Program-made: the position numbers and the translations under genes | Notes under the pieces: model-generated | What the model was told of the DNA's origin: nothing | The model's input: the letters and a program-made list of their open reading frames with translations, nothing else | The model's database searches: none | Part shown: one piece after another, positions 17,555 through 27,119 of the stretch | How positions within the stretch are numbered: the first letter of the stretch is position 1 | Layout: each line of letters begins with the position of its first letter | NCBI RefSeq assembly: GCF_003336675.1 | Contig: NZ_QPII01000002.1 | Span: 124,001-188,000, forward strand | From: Billgrantia montanilacus | Lineage (GTDB): Bacteria; Pseudomonadota; Gammaproteobacteria; Pseudomonadales; Halomonadaceae | Length of the DNA stretch: 64,000 nt | Direction of reading: 5' to 3'

Positions 17555-18555
17555 GCACCGCAAAAGCCATGAGCGGCGTACGCCGCAGCGCCATCCTGAT
17601 GCTGGCCCTGGACGAGGACAGCGCCGCAGAGGTGTTCAAGTTCCTGGCGCCAAAGGAGATCCAACAGCTCAGCATGGAGATGGCCGACATGGACCAGGTC
17701 TCTCACGAAGACATGCAGAAAGTCTTGCAGGACTTCAACGACGAGACCGAAGAGTTCATCGCGCTGAACCTCAACTCCAGCGACCATATTCGCTCGGTAT
17801 TGACCAAGGCACTGGGCAGCGAGCGTGCCACCAGCCTGATCGAGGACATCCTCGAGACGTCGGGCAGCAGCAGCGGCATCGATTCTCTCAACCTCATGGA
17901 AGCGCCCATGGTGGCGGAACTGATCCGCGACGAGCATCCGCAGATCATCGCCACCATCCTGGTTCACCTGGAGCGCCATCAGGCCGCCGACGTGCTGGAG
18001 CTGTTCGACGACAAACTGCGCAACGACGTGGTGTTGCGTATCGCCACCTTCAGTGGCGTGCAGCCGGCCGCCCTGCAAGAGCTGACTGAAGTGCTGTCGG
18101 GGATGCTCGACGGCCAGAACCTCAAGCGCAGCAAGATGGGCGGCGTAAGAACCGCGGCCGAGATCCTCAACCTGATGAATTCCACTCAGGAAGAGACGGC
18201 CATCGAGACCGTGCGGGCGCACAGCGAGGACTTGGCACAGAAGATCATCGACGAGATGTTCCTGTTCGAGAACCTCATGGATCTGGACGATCGCAGCATC
18301 CAGATGGTGCTCAAGGAGATCGACACCAACTCCCTGGTGGTGGCACTCAAGGGAGCGCCGGAAGGGCTCATGGAGAAGTTCCTGCGCAACATGTCCCGTC
18401 GCGCCGCCGACCTGATGCGCGAGGACATGGAGGCTCGCGGACCAATCCGGGTCTCCCAGGTGGAGGCGGAGCAGAAGTCGATCCTGCAGGTGGTTCGCCG
18501 GCTCGCCGACTCTGGCGACATCGTGCTGAGCGGCGGAGACGATACCTATGTCTGA
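17551..18555 (+). CDS. fliG: Flagellar motor switch protein FliG
   Basis: A 334-residue rotor protein with the usual N, middle and C armadillo-like domains. The middle domain has the EHPQ motif ([15 protein letters not shown]). The C-terminal domain carries the charged torque helix ([20 protein letters not shown]). It joins the FliF ring to FliM and contacts the MotA stator. The start overlaps the fliF stop by 4 bases, and the end overlaps fliH by 8, indicating translational coupling. Confidence 0.98.
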   Translation: MSTAKAMSGVRRSAILMLALDEDSAAEVFKFLAPKEIQQLSMEMADMDQVSHEDMQKVLQDFNDETEEFIALNLNSSDHIRSVLTKALGSERATSLIEDILETSGSSSGIDSLNLMEAPMVAELIRDEHPQIIATILVHLERHQAADVLELFDDKLRNDVVLRIATFSGVQPAALQELTEVLSGMLDGQNLKRSKMGGVRTAAEILNLMNSTQEETAIETVRAHSEDLAQKIIDEMFLFENLMDLDDRSIQMVLKEIDTNSLVVALKGAPEGLMEKFLRNMSRRAADLMREDMEARGPIRVSQVEAEQKSILQVVRRLADSGDIVLSGGDDTYV

Positions 18556-19291
18556 TCGCTCACCCTCCCAACCCGAGCAGTCGCCGTCCTGGCGTCGCTG
18601 GCAGATGGGAGAACTGCAGTCAGAAAGCCGCCACGAGGCCGAGCGAGCGGCTAAGCCCGCAGAAGACCCCGCACGCCAGGAACGCTTCCGACGCCAGGCC
18701 GAACTCAAGGCGCTACGCGAAAAGACCCTGCGCGACGCGCGTGAAGAGGGCTTCAAGGCCGGCTTCGAGGAGGGCCGCAGCCAAGGGCATGCCCAGGGCC
18801 TGGCGGAAGGACGCAGCGAAGCCGAGGAAGAACTGAAACAACGCACCCGCGAAGTACTGGCGCCGCTACAGCCGCTGGCGGAGCAGTTTACCGAAGCCCT
18901 GGCCGTGCTCGATGAAGAAGTGGCCAATGAGATGGTCGAACTGGCACTCGCGACCGGCCGCCAGCTGGCCAGCGAGGCCTTGAAGGCGCGTCCCAGGCAA
19001 GTTCTCGAACTGGTCAGGGCGCTATTGCACACCGACCCGCCGCTGACGGGGCAGCAGCGCCTGTGGTTGCATCCGCTTGACCATAAGCTGGTGGAGCAGC
19101 ATCTCGGCCAGGAACTGGGGGCCGCCGGCTGGAAGTTACAGCCCGATGATCAGCTCACTCGCGGCGGCTGCCGCGTCACCAGTGCCAGCGGCGAGCTCGA
19201 TGCCACCTGGGAAAGCCGCTGGCAGGCGGTCAAGGCACAGGTGCGGCGGCGGCGCCCCTCCACGCCCGATCCGGAAGACGTACAGGAGTGA
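18548..19291 (+). CDS. fliH: Flagellar export ATPase regulator FliH
   Basis: A 247-residue protein. The N-terminus has [11 protein letters not shown], two tryptophans spaced like the FliN-binding Trp pair of enterobacterial FliH. A glycine-zipper segment follows at about residues 74-98 ([20 protein letters not shown]), then coiled coil and a C-terminal domain that binds FliI. FliH delivers FliI and substrates to the C-ring and export gate. It overlaps fliG by 8 bases. Confidence 0.95.
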   Translation: MSDRSPSQPEQSPSWRRWQMGELQSESRHEAERAAKPAEDPARQERFRRQAELKALREKTLRDAREEGFKAGFEEGRSQGHAQGLAEGRSEAEEELKQRTREVLAPLQPLAEQFTEALAVLDEEVANEMVELALATGRQLASEALKARPRQVLELVRALLHTDPPLTGQQRLWLHPLDHKLVEQHLGQELGAAGWKLQPDDQLTRGGCRVTSASGELDATWESRWQAVKAQVRRRRPSTPDPEDVQE

Positions 19292-19296
19292 ACGAG

Positions 19297-20697
19297 ATGC
19301 CCGAAACCCCGGCACAGCCTCGCAATGCACATCAGGCACGCTGGCAGCAGACGCTGCAGCACGTGCGCGAGCGTGTGGAAACCGTGCCAGGATTTCGTGC
19401 CAGCGGCCGTGTGCTGCGTGCCACCGGCATGGTGATCGAGGCGATCGGCCTGCGGGTCGCCCTGGGCAACGCTTGTCGCATCGAGCTGGTCTCGCCGGGC
19501 GGCAGCGAAGCGCCGCGCTTCGCCGAAGCCGAAGTGGTCGGCTTTGCCGGCGAGCGGTTGTTCCTCATGCCGCTGTCGGAGATCACAGGGCTGATGCCCG
19601 GCGCCCGCGTCTATTCGCTGGGCGACGGCCCCGACCATACCGCGCGCCGCTTTCCTCTGGGCGAAACCCTGCTCGGCCGTGTGGTGGACGGCAATGGCGA
19701 CCCCCTTGACGGTTACGGCCCGCTGGACAGCGCCCCCAGGGCGCCGCTCTCCACTCCGCCGCTCAACCCGCTGGCCCGTGCACCGATCAATGAACAGATC
19801 GATGTCGGCATCCGCGCCATCAACGCGCTGCTGAGCGTCGGCCGCGGCCAGCGCATGGGGCTATTCGCCGGCTCCGGTGTGGGCAAGTCGGTGCTGCTGG
19901 GAATGATGGCGCGATATACCGGCGCAGACGTGATCGTCGTCGGGCTGATCGGCGAGCGGGGGCGCGAGGTCCAGGACTTCATCGACAATATTCTCGGAGA
20001 AGAGGGCCGACGTCGCGCCGTGGTGGTGGCGGCCCCGGCCGACACCTCGCCGCTGCAGCGCCTTCAGGGTGCCGCCTATGCCACGCGCCTGGCGGAAGGC
20101 TTCCGCGACGAGGGCAAGAACGTCCTGTTGATCATGGACTCGCTGACGCGCTATGCCATGGCCCAGCGCGAGATCGCCCTGGCCATCGGCGAGCCGCCCG
20201 CGACCAAAGGCTATCCGCCGTCGGTTTTCGCCAAGATTCCCAGCCTGGTGGAGCGTGCCGGCAATGCGGAACGCGGACGAGGCTCGATTACCGCTTTCTA
20301 TACCGTATTGACCGAAGGCGACGATCAACAAGACCCGATCGCCGACTCGGCTCGCGCCATCCTCGACGGTCATATCGTGCTGTCCCGGACACTGGCGGAA
20401 GCGGGGCACTACCCGGCCATCGATATTGAAGCCTCGATCAGCCGCGTCATGACACACATCATCAACGACGAACAGCTGGCCATGACCCAGGCGTTCAAGC
20501 GGCTGTTCTCCCGCTACCAGCGCAACCGCGATCTGATCAGCGTGGGGGCCTACAGTCCGGGCCACGACCCGCAACTGGACGAGGCCGTCCAGCGCTATCC
20601 GCTGCTGGAGCAGTTTCTCCAGCAGGGCATACACGAAAATGCCTCGATCGAGGCCTCTCGACAGGTTCTCTCCGAGACCCTAGGAGCCAGGCAATGA
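19297..20697 (+). CDS. fliI: Flagellum-specific export ATPase FliI
   Basis: A 466-residue ATPase related to F1-beta. The ATG at 19297 is preferred because AGGAG lies 8 bases upstream. An in-frame GTG at 19288 overlaps that site and the fliH stop. Walker A is [13 protein letters not shown] and Walker B is [15 protein letters not shown]. Residues [10 protein letters not shown] and [16 protein letters not shown] are typical of the family. It forms the hexamer that energises and orders type III export of rod, hook and filament proteins. The stop overlaps the fliJ start (ATGA). Confidence 0.98.
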   Translation: MPETPAQPRNAHQARWQQTLQHVRERVETVPGFRASGRVLRATGMVIEAIGLRVALGNACRIELVSPGGSEAPRFAEAEVVGFAGERLFLMPLSEITGLMPGARVYSLGDGPDHTARRFPLGETLLGRVVDGNGDPLDGYGPLDSAPRAPLSTPPLNPLARAPINEQIDVGIRAINALLSVGRGQRMGLFAGSGVGKSVLLGMMARYTGADVIVVGLIGERGREVQDFIDNILGEEGRRRAVVVAAPADTSPLQRLQGAAYATRLAEGFRDEGKNVLLIMDSLTRYAMAQREIALAIGEPPATKGYPPSVFAKIPSLVERAGNAERGRGSITAFYTVLTEGDDQQDPIADSARAILDGHIVLSRTLAEAGHYPAIDIEASISRVMTHIINDEQLAMTQAFKRLFSRYQRNRDLISVGAYSPGHDPQLDEAVQRYPLLEQFLQQGIHENASIEASRQVLSETLGARQ

Positions 20698-21149
20698 GTG
20701 CATCGTCACAACTCGCCATGCTGGGCGATCTCGCCAGGGATGCCCGCGACCAGGCTGGCCAGCTGCTGGCCGGGGAACGCATCAGCGAACGCCAGGTAGC
20801 GTCCCAGCTCGACGCTCTCAGCCGATATCGCCTGGAATACGCCGAGCGGCTGCAAAGCGCCATGCGCGATGGTATCGATCCTGCCAGCATGCACAACTAC
20901 CAGCAGTTCCTCGCCTCCCTGGACGCCGCGCTCCAGCGCGCGAGGGACGCGCTGGACTCGCAGCAGCGCCGTGTCCAGCAGAGCCAACAGCAGTGGCAGC
21001 AGGAGCAGAAGCGCCTCTCGGCCTACGACACCCTTTCCTCTCGCCGCAACGCCGAACTGCAGAAGCACGAAGCGCGGCGCGAGCAACGCAACAGTGACGA
21101 AATGGCCGCCGGACGGCTGCTTCGCCAGCGCCCCGAGCGCGACTCGTGA
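20694..21149 (+). CDS. fliJ: Flagellar export chaperone/stalk FliJ
   Basis: A 151-residue, almost wholly alpha-helical, coiled-coil protein rich in Gln, Arg and Glu ([20 protein letters not shown]). Length, composition and position between fliI and fliK identify FliJ, the central stalk that inserts into the FliI hexamer and contacts FlhA. Sequence conservation in this family is low, so context carries most of the weight. It overlaps fliI by 4 bases. Confidence 0.93.
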   Translation: MSASSQLAMLGDLARDARDQAGQLLAGERISERQVASQLDALSRYRLEYAERLQSAMRDGIDPASMHNYQQFLASLDAALQRARDALDSQQRRVQQSQQQWQQEQKRLSAYDTLSSRRNAELQKHEARREQRNSDEMAAGRLLRQRPERDS

Positions 21150-21168
21150 TCCGAGCCAGGAGATCGTA

Positions 21169-22419
21169 ATGGATATACAGATGATTCTGTCCGCCCTGCC
21201 GGGCAAGCCGATGGGCAAGGCCGATCCAGGAACCAACCTATCCGATGGCCACTTTGCTCTGGCCCTGGCCAGCGCAGGCCGGCCGCTGGCCGACGCCCCG
21301 ATCGAGCTGCCTGTCCAGCTGCCAGCCCCGCTAACAAACGGGTTCAAGCCCGACCTGCCGCCGACCATGGCGGCGCAGCAGGCGATGCTGCAGGCCTTGA
21401 GCGCCCACGACCCAGATCTCACCGCGGACCTGGAGGCAACTCCCCTGCCCGACTCGCTGTCGCTTACCGAGATCATGGAGCGCCTGGCGTTGATCGACGG
21501 CCCTGCGCAAGCCGAGGCTCGCCCGCTTGCCGATCTCGCTGCCCCTCAGGCGACGGTTGCGGAACAGGCCTCCAAGCCCACCGCACGTGCCGAGACCGCC
21601 CTCGCCGCTGCCGATGTCCTGCGTCAGGCCGCCAGCGAAACCATGCGCGCACTTGAGACACGCCCTGCGAGCTCCCCCGAGGCTGCGTTGAATGCACCCC
21701 TTGCCCAGCAACCCCAGCAAGCTGCCGGCCGCGATGCCCTGGAGTCAACGCCTCGTGCGGCGCTGCTCGCACAGCTGGAGACCAATACGGCCGAGCGGCC
21801 GCCGCGCGCCGCCGAGTTCGTTCGCTCGACCGAGATGGCCCCGCAGCCGAACGCCGGCGAACTGCGTGGTATGGCGTCAGAGACTTATCGCCCTGTGGCC
21901 ATCGAGCCAACCACACCGAGCCTGCAGGCGACGACCCAGCCCGCCGGGGCCGCACCACAGCCCATGGCAGCCCAGGCAAGCCTGCCCGCGCCGGTGCAAT
22001 CCCAAGCCTGGCCCAGCCAGCTTGGCCAGCAGCTGGTTCAGTTCGCGCGTCACGGTGGCGAGCAGCAGATAGAAATGAAGCTGAACCCTGCCGAACTGGG
22101 CCCGCTCTCCGTCACCCTGAAGATGACCGAACAGGGCGCGCAGGCGCAGTTTCTCTCCGCCCATGCTCAGGTACGCCAGGTACTCGAGCAGGCCATTCCA
22201 CAGCTACGCGAGGCACTAGCCGAACAGGGGATCTCCCTGGGTGAAACCTCCGTGGGCGAACAGCGTCAGCAGGAGGGTCAGGCCTTCGCCAACCAGGACG
22301 GCCAGGGGGGCAACGGCGCCAATGAGGGCGAAGGAAAGCTGCCTTCCGCCGTCGAGATCGGCATGGCTGAGAACACAACGGGCGTCAGCCTGGATGGTCG
22401 GGTGAATCTCTACGCCTGA
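21169..22419 (+). CDS. fliK: Flagellar hook-length control protein FliK
   Basis: A 416-residue protein from the ATG at 21169, with AGGAG 6 bases upstream. The long Ala/Pro/Gln-rich N-terminal part (to about residue 280) is the low-complexity molecular-ruler region. The C-terminal Flg_hook domain contains QIEMKLNPAELGPLSVTLKM and acts as the substrate-specificity switch. FliK is secreted during hook growth and triggers the change to filament export through FlhB. It starts 19 bases after fliJ. A 114-base gap with a GC-rich hairpin separates it from fliL. Confidence 0.95.
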   Translation: MDIQMILSALPGKPMGKADPGTNLSDGHFALALASAGRPLADAPIELPVQLPAPLTNGFKPDLPPTMAAQQAMLQALSAHDPDLTADLEATPLPDSLSLTEIMERLALIDGPAQAEARPLADLAAPQATVAEQASKPTARAETALAAADVLRQAASETMRALETRPASSPEAALNAPLAQQPQQAAGRDALESTPRAALLAQLETNTAERPPRAAEFVRSTEMAPQPNAGELRGMASETYRPVAIEPTTPSLQATTQPAGAAPQPMAAQASLPAPVQSQAWPSQLGQQLVQFARHGGEQQIEMKLNPAELGPLSVTLKMTEQGAQAQFLSAHAQVRQVLEQAIPQLREALAEQGISLGETSVGEQRQQEGQAFANQDGQGGNGANEGEGKLPSAVEIGMAENTTGVSLDGRVNLYA

Positions 22420-22444
22420 GACAAATTGCCAAGATAGGGCTGTT

Positions 22445-22478
22445 CGCGCGGTCTGTTCCTTTCATCATGACCCGCGCG
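22445..22478 (+). terminator. Hairpin between fliK and fliL
   Basis: CGCGCGGTC pairs with GACCCGCGCG (one bulged base) across a 15-base loop and is followed by ATTTCT. It sits 26 bases after the fliK stop and could partly terminate or stabilise the transcript before fliL. Confidence 0.45.
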
Positions 22479-22533
22479 ATTTCTGCATACTGCCCTTTTC
22501 CGGCTGGACCAACACTTCACGATAGGCAAGGCA

Positions 22534-23007
22534 ATGGCGAAATCGACGGGTGGCTCATCCAAGCTGCTGTGGCTGATGATACTGCTGGTACTGATGTCCA
22601 CGGCAGCAGCCGGGGTAGCGATCTATCTGGTCATGAACGACCGTAACGGTAGCTCAGGCAACATGCAGGAGCAGCAGCTCGAGCGTCAGGCGCCGATCTT
22701 CCTCAAGATCGACCCCTTTACCGTGAACCTCGCCGATGACGATTTCGGTTCCCGCCTGCTGTATGCCGGGCTGTCGCTCAAGGTCGGCGACGAGGTATCG
22801 CGTGAGATCCTCCACGAGCACATGCCGCAGGTTCGCAGCCGGCTGTTGATGCTGTTTTCCGGCAAGCAGGCCAGTCAGCTCACCTCACCGGAAGGCAAGC
22901 GTCGGCTGAGCGAGGAAGTCATTGCCATTCTGTCCGACCCCTTGACCGAGCCACAGCCGCCTCTTGATATACGGGACGTGCTGTTCACCGAGTTCATCGT
23001 GCAATAA
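22534..23007 (+). CDS. fliL: Flagellar basal body-associated protein FliL
   Basis: A 157-residue single-pass inner-membrane protein. The membrane helix at about residues 10-31 (LLWLMILLVLMSTAAAGVAI) is followed by a periplasmic stomatin-like domain (PIFLKIDPFTVNLADDD) and a conserved C-terminus (DVLFTEFIVQ). FliL surrounds and supports the stator units near the motor. It is followed 18 bases later by fliM. Confidence 0.96.
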   Translation: MAKSTGGSSKLLWLMILLVLMSTAAAGVAIYLVMNDRNGSSGNMQEQQLERQAPIFLKIDPFTVNLADDDFGSRLLYAGLSLKVGDEVSREILHEHMPQVRSRLLMLFSGKQASQLTSPEGKRRLSEEVIAILSDPLTEPQPPLDIRDVLFTEFIVQ

Positions 23008-23025
23008 CCGGGTGCCCTGGCCGCC

Positions 23026-24066
23026 ATGTCCCAAGACGATCTACTGTCACAGGATGAGATCGACGCCCTGCTGAAGGGGGTCAGCGGAGACGACGAACCT
23101 GCCGCAGGCAGTGGTGAGACGTCTCGCATCCGTCCCTATGATCCCGCATCGCAGCATCGCGTCATCCGCGAGCGCCTGCAGGCGCTGGACATTATCAACG
23201 AACGCTTCGCGCGGCACTTCCGCATGGGGCTGTTCAACCTGTTGCGTCGCAGCGCCGACATCACGGTGGATTCGGTACGCTACCAGAGCTACAGCGACTT
23301 CTCGCGAAACGTGCCTGTGCCGACCAACATCAACATCATCGCCATGAAGCCCTTGCGCGGGTCGGCGCTGATCGTGTTCCCGCCAAACCTGGTTTTCATG
23401 GTGGTGGACAACCTGTTCGGCGGCGACGGACGCTTCCTGACCAAGTCTGAGGGTCGGGAGTTCACCAATACCGAGCAGCGCATCATCCAGCGCCTGCTGC
23501 GGCTGGCCATCGAGGCCTATGAGGAATCGTGGAAGTCGGTCTATCCGCTGGAAATCCAGTACCTGCGCTCGGAGATGCAGTCGAAGTTCGCCAACATCAC
23601 CAACTCGCCCAACGAGATCGTGGTGAATACCAGCTTCAATATCGAGGTCGGTAATCTCTCCAGCAACTTCCAGATCTGCATTCCCTATTCGATGGTGGAG
23701 CCAGTGCGCGATCTGCTGGCCAACCCGCTCAATGACAGCCATCACGATCAGGACGGCACCTGGTCGAAACGCATGGCCGGCGAGATCCGCCACTCCGAGG
23801 TGGAGCTTATCGCCAATTTTGCCGATGTTCCCAGCCGCATCGCCCATGTGATGGCGTTGAAGGTCGGGGATGTACTGACGTTGGAGCTTCCGGAAACCGT
23901 TACCGCCAGTGTGGACGGGGTTCCGGTCATGGAATGCGACTACGGCAGCCAGCACGAACAGCGCGCGCTGCGTGTCATCCGCATCATCGATCATGGTGCG
24001 CAGAATTCACCCGATGCCTTCAAGAAGGGCCCTGTGCCTCAAGCCAAGGAATCCAAGCATGACTGA
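23026..24066 (+). CDS. fliM: Flagellar motor switch protein FliM
   Basis: A 346-residue C-ring protein. The N-terminal CheY-P docking peptide is clear (SQDDLLSQDEIDALLKG). It is followed by the CheC-like middle domain with the GGxGR-type loop (FGGDGRFLTKSEGREFTNTE) and a C-terminal SpoA domain. Phospho-CheY binding here switches rotation. It overlaps fliN by 8 bases. Confidence 0.98.
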   Translation: MSQDDLLSQDEIDALLKGVSGDDEPAAGSGETSRIRPYDPASQHRVIRERLQALDIINERFARHFRMGLFNLLRRSADITVDSVRYQSYSDFSRNVPVPTNINIIAMKPLRGSALIVFPPNLVFMVVDNLFGGDGRFLTKSEGREFTNTEQRIIQRLLRLAIEAYEESWKSVYPLEIQYLRSEMQSKFANITNSPNEIVVNTSFNIEVGNLSSNFQICIPYSMVEPVRDLLANPLNDSHHDQDGTWSKRMAGEIRHSEVELIANFADVPSRIAHVMALKVGDVLTLELPETVTASVDGVPVMECDYGSQHEQRALRVIRIIDHGAQNSPDAFKKGPVPQAKESKHD

Positions 24067-24634
24067 TCCCAAGAAGCCCGATCAGAATATTCCCGACGAT
24101 GACCCCTGGGCAGAAGCCATGGCCGAACAGGAGGCTGCGGAAGCCAAGGCCGAAGACGATCCCTGGGCAGAAGCCATGGCCGAGCAGGAAGCGGCCGGCG
24201 GCACCTCTGCCGACGATGACCCCTGGGCCGGTGCGCTGGCCGAGCAGGAAGCCGCCGAGTCCAGCCAACAGGAGTCAGCAGCGGCCGACCGGAGCGTGGC
24301 GGCACCGGAGGCCCAGGCTGCCGGCGACCGCATCTTTCGTCCGCTGGACAAGGGTAGCGAAGGCGGTACGGCCCGCGATCTGGAAATGATCATGGACATC
24401 CCGGTCAAGCTGACCGTGGAACTGGGCCGCACCAAGCTCACCATCAAGCAATTGCTGGAGCTCGCCCAGGGGTCGGTGATCGAGCTGGATGGCCTGGCCG
24501 GCGAGCCCATGGACATCCTGATCAACGGCTACCTGATCGCCCAGGGCGAAGTGGTCGTGGTGGAAGACAAGTACGGTATCCGCATCACCGAAATCATCAC
24601 ACCCTCCGAACGGGTCCAGAAACTGAACCGATGA
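24059..24634 (+). CDS. fliN: Flagellar motor switch protein FliN with triplicated N-terminal peptide
   Basis: A 191-residue protein from the ATG at 24059, longer than the roughly 137 of enterobacterial FliN. The C-terminal SpoA domain (about 110-185) is standard: IPVKLTVELGRTKLTIKQLL and LINGYLIAQGEVVVVEDKYG. The extra length comes from an N-terminal peptide, DDPWAxAxAEQEAA, present three times with the Trp codons at 24107, 24164 and 24224 (19- and 20-residue steps). Enterobacterial FliN has one similar stretch (DDLWAEAL). FliN forms the base of the C-ring and docks FliH. The extra copies could change that avidity. Confidence 0.96.
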   Translation: MTDPKKPDQNIPDDDPWAEAMAEQEAAEAKAEDDPWAEAMAEQEAAGGTSADDDPWAGALAEQEAAESSQQESAAADRSVAAPEAQAAGDRIFRPLDKGSEGGTARDLEMIMDIPVKLTVELGRTKLTIKQLLELAQGSVIELDGLAGEPMDILINGYLIAQGEVVVVEDKYGIRITEIITPSERVQKLNR

Positions 24635-25068
24635 GAGACACTCCCTCCTCCGAGGCTCAGTCAACAGGGCTCGACGCACTGGCTGTCGGCGGCGATGCCC
24701 TGATTGGCATGGCGACGCTGGGCAAGACCGCTGCCGCCCTGGGCCTGGTCATCGCCATCATCCTGGTTTGCACAGCGCTGCTCAAGCGCTGGGGGCCTCA
24801 GCGTCATGCCGCCGGTGGTCACCTTCAGATCGTCGGCAGCACCGCGCTGGGCAGCCGCGAGCGCCTGGTGATCGTGGAGGTCGAAGGTACCTGGCTGTTG
24901 CTCGGCGTGGGCGGGGGACAAATCAACAAGCTGCATGAGCTGGAGGCGCCCGAACGTCCCCTCGAACCTGAAAGCGCCGACCTGCAGGGGGAGCGCTTCG
25001 CCACCCGCTTTGCCCGTGCCCTCAAGCACAATGCCGGACTCGGAGGCCCCGGCCGGGGAGCGTCATGA
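24631..25068 (+). CDS. fliO: Flagellar export apparatus assembly protein FliO
   Basis: A 145-residue protein with one membrane helix (about 25-48, including [18 protein letters not shown]). A FliO cytoplasmic domain follows ([20 protein letters not shown], then [16 protein letters not shown]). FliO helps assemble the FliP pentamer. The start overlaps the fliN stop and the end overlaps the fliP start, each by 4 bases. Confidence 0.95.
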   Translation: MRDTPSSEAQSTGLDALAVGGDALIGMATLGKTAAALGLVIAIILVCTALLKRWGPQRHAAGGHLQIVGSTALGSRERLVIVEVEGTWLLLGVGGGQINKLHELEAPERPLEPESADLQGERFATRFARALKHNAGLGGPGRGAS

Positions 25069-25850
25069 TTCACCCTGCTTTACCGAAGACTCGGCCCAAG
25101 ACCCGGACCAAGGCCCTGCTCGCCATGCTGGGGGCGTTACTGTTGCTGGCCATGCCGGTCGCGGCTCTCGCCCAGCAGCTGCCCGGTATCGTCAGCCAGC
25201 CGCTGGAAAACGGCGGCCAGCAGTGGTCGCTATCGCTGCAGACGCTGCTTCTGCTGAGCTCGCTGGCCTTCCTGCCGGCGGCGCTGCTGATGATGACCAG
25301 TTTCACCCGGATCATCATCGTGCTCAGCCTGCTGCGGACCGCCATGGGAACCCAGGCTACGCCGCCCAACCAGGTGCTGCTCGGGCTGGCACTTTTCCTG
25401 ACCTTCTTCATCATGTCGCCGGTAATCGGCATGGTTTACGAAACGGCCTGGGCACCCCTGACCGCCGAAGAGATCAATTTCGAGGAGTTTCTGGGGTTGG
25501 CCCAGCTGCCGTTCCGCGAATTCATGCTGGCCCAGACCCGGGAACCCGACCTGGCACTGTTCGCGCGACTGGGTGATATCGGGCCCATGCAGGGACCGGA
25601 AGACGTCCCCTTTCGCATCCTGGTGCCGGCGTTCGTGACCAGTGAGCTGAAGACGGCCTTTCAGATCGGTTTCACCATCTTCATTCCCTTTCTGATCATC
25701 GACCTCGTGGTGGCCAGCACCCTGATGGCACTGGGCATGATGATGGTCCCGCCCGCCACGATCTCTCTGCCCTTCAAGCTCATGCTGTTCGTGCTGGTGG
25801 ACGGCTGGCAGCTGATCATCGGCTCGCTGGCGGAAAGTTTCTATATCTAG
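25065..25850 (+). CDS. fliP: Flagellar export gate protein FliP
   Basis: A 261-residue polytopic protein with a cleavable-type N-terminal hydrophobic signal ending near ALAQQLPG. Family signatures follow: [20 protein letters not shown] and [20 protein letters not shown]. Five FliP subunits with one FliR and four FliQ form the core of the type III export gate. It overlaps fliO by 4 bases. Confidence 0.98.
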   Translation: MIHPALPKTRPKTRTKALLAMLGALLLLAMPVAALAQQLPGIVSQPLENGGQQWSLSLQTLLLLSSLAFLPAALLMMTSFTRIIIVLSLLRTAMGTQATPPNQVLLGLALFLTFFIMSPVIGMVYETAWAPLTAEEINFEEFLGLAQLPFREFMLAQTREPDLALFARLGDIGPMQGPEDVPFRILVPAFVTSELKTAFQIGFTIFIPFLIIDLVVASTLMALGMMMVPPATISLPFKLMLFVLVDGWQLIIGSLAESFYI

Positions 25851-25895
25851 CGGAACTACTTGGGTCGGCACGACGATGTCGACAAGGAGCGAAGT

Positions 25896-26165
25896 ATGAC
25901 ACCGGAAATGGTAATGGGCATCGCCTACCAGGGCATGCGCGTCACGCTCTTCCTGGCCGCCCCCCTGCTGATCACCGCACTGCTGACCGGCCTGACCGTG
26001 AGCCTCTTCCAGGCCGCGACCCAGATCAACGAGATGACCCTCTCGTTCATCCCCAAGATCCTGGGCGTCTTTACCGTACTGGTATTAGCCGGCCCCTGGC
26101 TGCTGAAATTGATCACCGATTTCACCCGCAACCTGTTCACCAGCATCCCCAGCATGTTGATGTGA
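25896..26165 (+). CDS. fliQ: Flagellar export gate protein FliQ
   Basis: An 89-residue protein from the ATG at 25896 with an AAGGAG ribosome site. It has two membrane helices (FLAAPLLITALLTGLTVSLF and VFTVLVLAGPWLLKL) flanking the conserved QAATQINEMTLSFIPKI loop. The length is exactly that usual for FliQ. It lies between fliP and fliR. Confidence 0.97.
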   Translation: MTPEMVMGIAYQGMRVTLFLAAPLLITALLTGLTVSLFQAATQINEMTLSFIPKILGVFTVLVLAGPWLLKLITDFTRNLFTSIPSMLM

Positions 26166-26172
26166 GACCGCC

Positions 26173-26967
26173 ATGGTCGAGGTGACCTTTGCTCAGCTGC
26201 ATGGCTGGCTGGTGATACTGTTCTGGCCCTTCGTGCGAATCACTTCCTTTCTGGTCGCCTCGCCGCTGTGGGGCCATTCCAGCGTACCCAACCAGGCCAA
26301 GATCGGCCTGGCGTTCCTGGTGACTGTTGTCATCGCGCCGGTACTGCCTGCCATGCCCGACGTGCCGATCGTCTCATGGGCCGGCTTCGGCTTGATGGTG
26401 GAGCAGATACTGATCGGCATCGCCATCGGCCTGGTCATGCACGTGGTATTCGCCGTCGTGCAGGCCGCGGGAGAGTTCATCGGCCTGCAGATGGGCCTGG
26501 CCTTCGCCACCTTCTTCGATACCGGCAGCGGGACCAATACCATGATCCTGTCGCGGATCTTCTTCATGATTACGTTGCTCATGTTCCTGGCCATGGGCGG
26601 CCACCTGATGGTGCTGGAAGCACTGGCAACCAGCTTTCATAGCCTGCCGATCGGCATCGGTGTCTTCAATCCTGCGGCCTTCGAGATGCTGGTGCGCTAC
26701 GGCGGCACCATCTTCGTAGCCGGCATGTCGCTGGCCCTGCCGCTGGTCGGCTCGCTGTTGATCATCAACCTGGCCATGGGCATCCTCAACCGCTCCGCGC
26801 CGCAGCTGACCGTGTTCAATATCGGCTTCCCGACCTCCCTTACTGTGGGCCTGACGCTGCTGATGGTGCTGATGACTGACATGGGCCGCTTTCTGCAGCG
26901 GCTGTTCAGCAACGGCCTGCAGTTCATGTACCAGCTCATCGATATGCTCGCCCCACTGGGCACCTGA
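26173..26967 (+). CDS. fliR: Flagellar export gate protein FliR
   Basis: A 264-residue polytopic membrane protein. Signatures include FWPFVRITSFLVASPLWG near the N-terminus and VQAAGEFIGLQMGLAFATFF in the centre. FliR completes the FliP5Q4R1 gate. It is the last gene of the operon. flhB and flhA do not follow, because the convergent flgL gene ends 150 bases downstream. Confidence 0.98.
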   Translation: MVEVTFAQLHGWLVILFWPFVRITSFLVASPLWGHSSVPNQAKIGLAFLVTVVIAPVLPAMPDVPIVSWAGFGLMVEQILIGIAIGLVMHVVFAVVQAAGEFIGLQMGLAFATFFDTGSGTNTMILSRIFFMITLLMFLAMGGHLMVLEALATSFHSLPIGIGVFNPAAFEMLVRYGGTIFVAGMSLALPLVGSLLIINLAMGILNRSAPQLTVFNIGFPTSLTVGLTLLMVLMTDMGRFLQRLFSNGLQFMYQLIDMLAPLGT

Positions 26968-26990
26968 TTTCACGGCACTTCGTACCAGCA

Positions 26991-27045
26991 AAAAAAACCG
27001 CCCAAGCGAGCCTAGGCGGCGAAAAGACCGGGCAAGTGCCCGGTC
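26991..27045 (-). terminator. Two tandem terminators after flgL, also facing fliR
   Basis: The hairpin at 27026-27045 (GACCGGGCA / TGCCCGGTC) is followed on the minus strand by TTTTC. The second (CCGCC...GGCGG, 26999-27020) is followed by eight T residues. Both are oriented for flgL, and the first stem can also act on fliR transcripts. Confidence 0.78.
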
Positions 27046-27119
27046 TCAGGGAAAGAGGCAATCAACCTGCGGGATTAGCGCTAACGAGACTCAAGCCAGC
27101 GGGGCTAGAGTCGGTGAAA

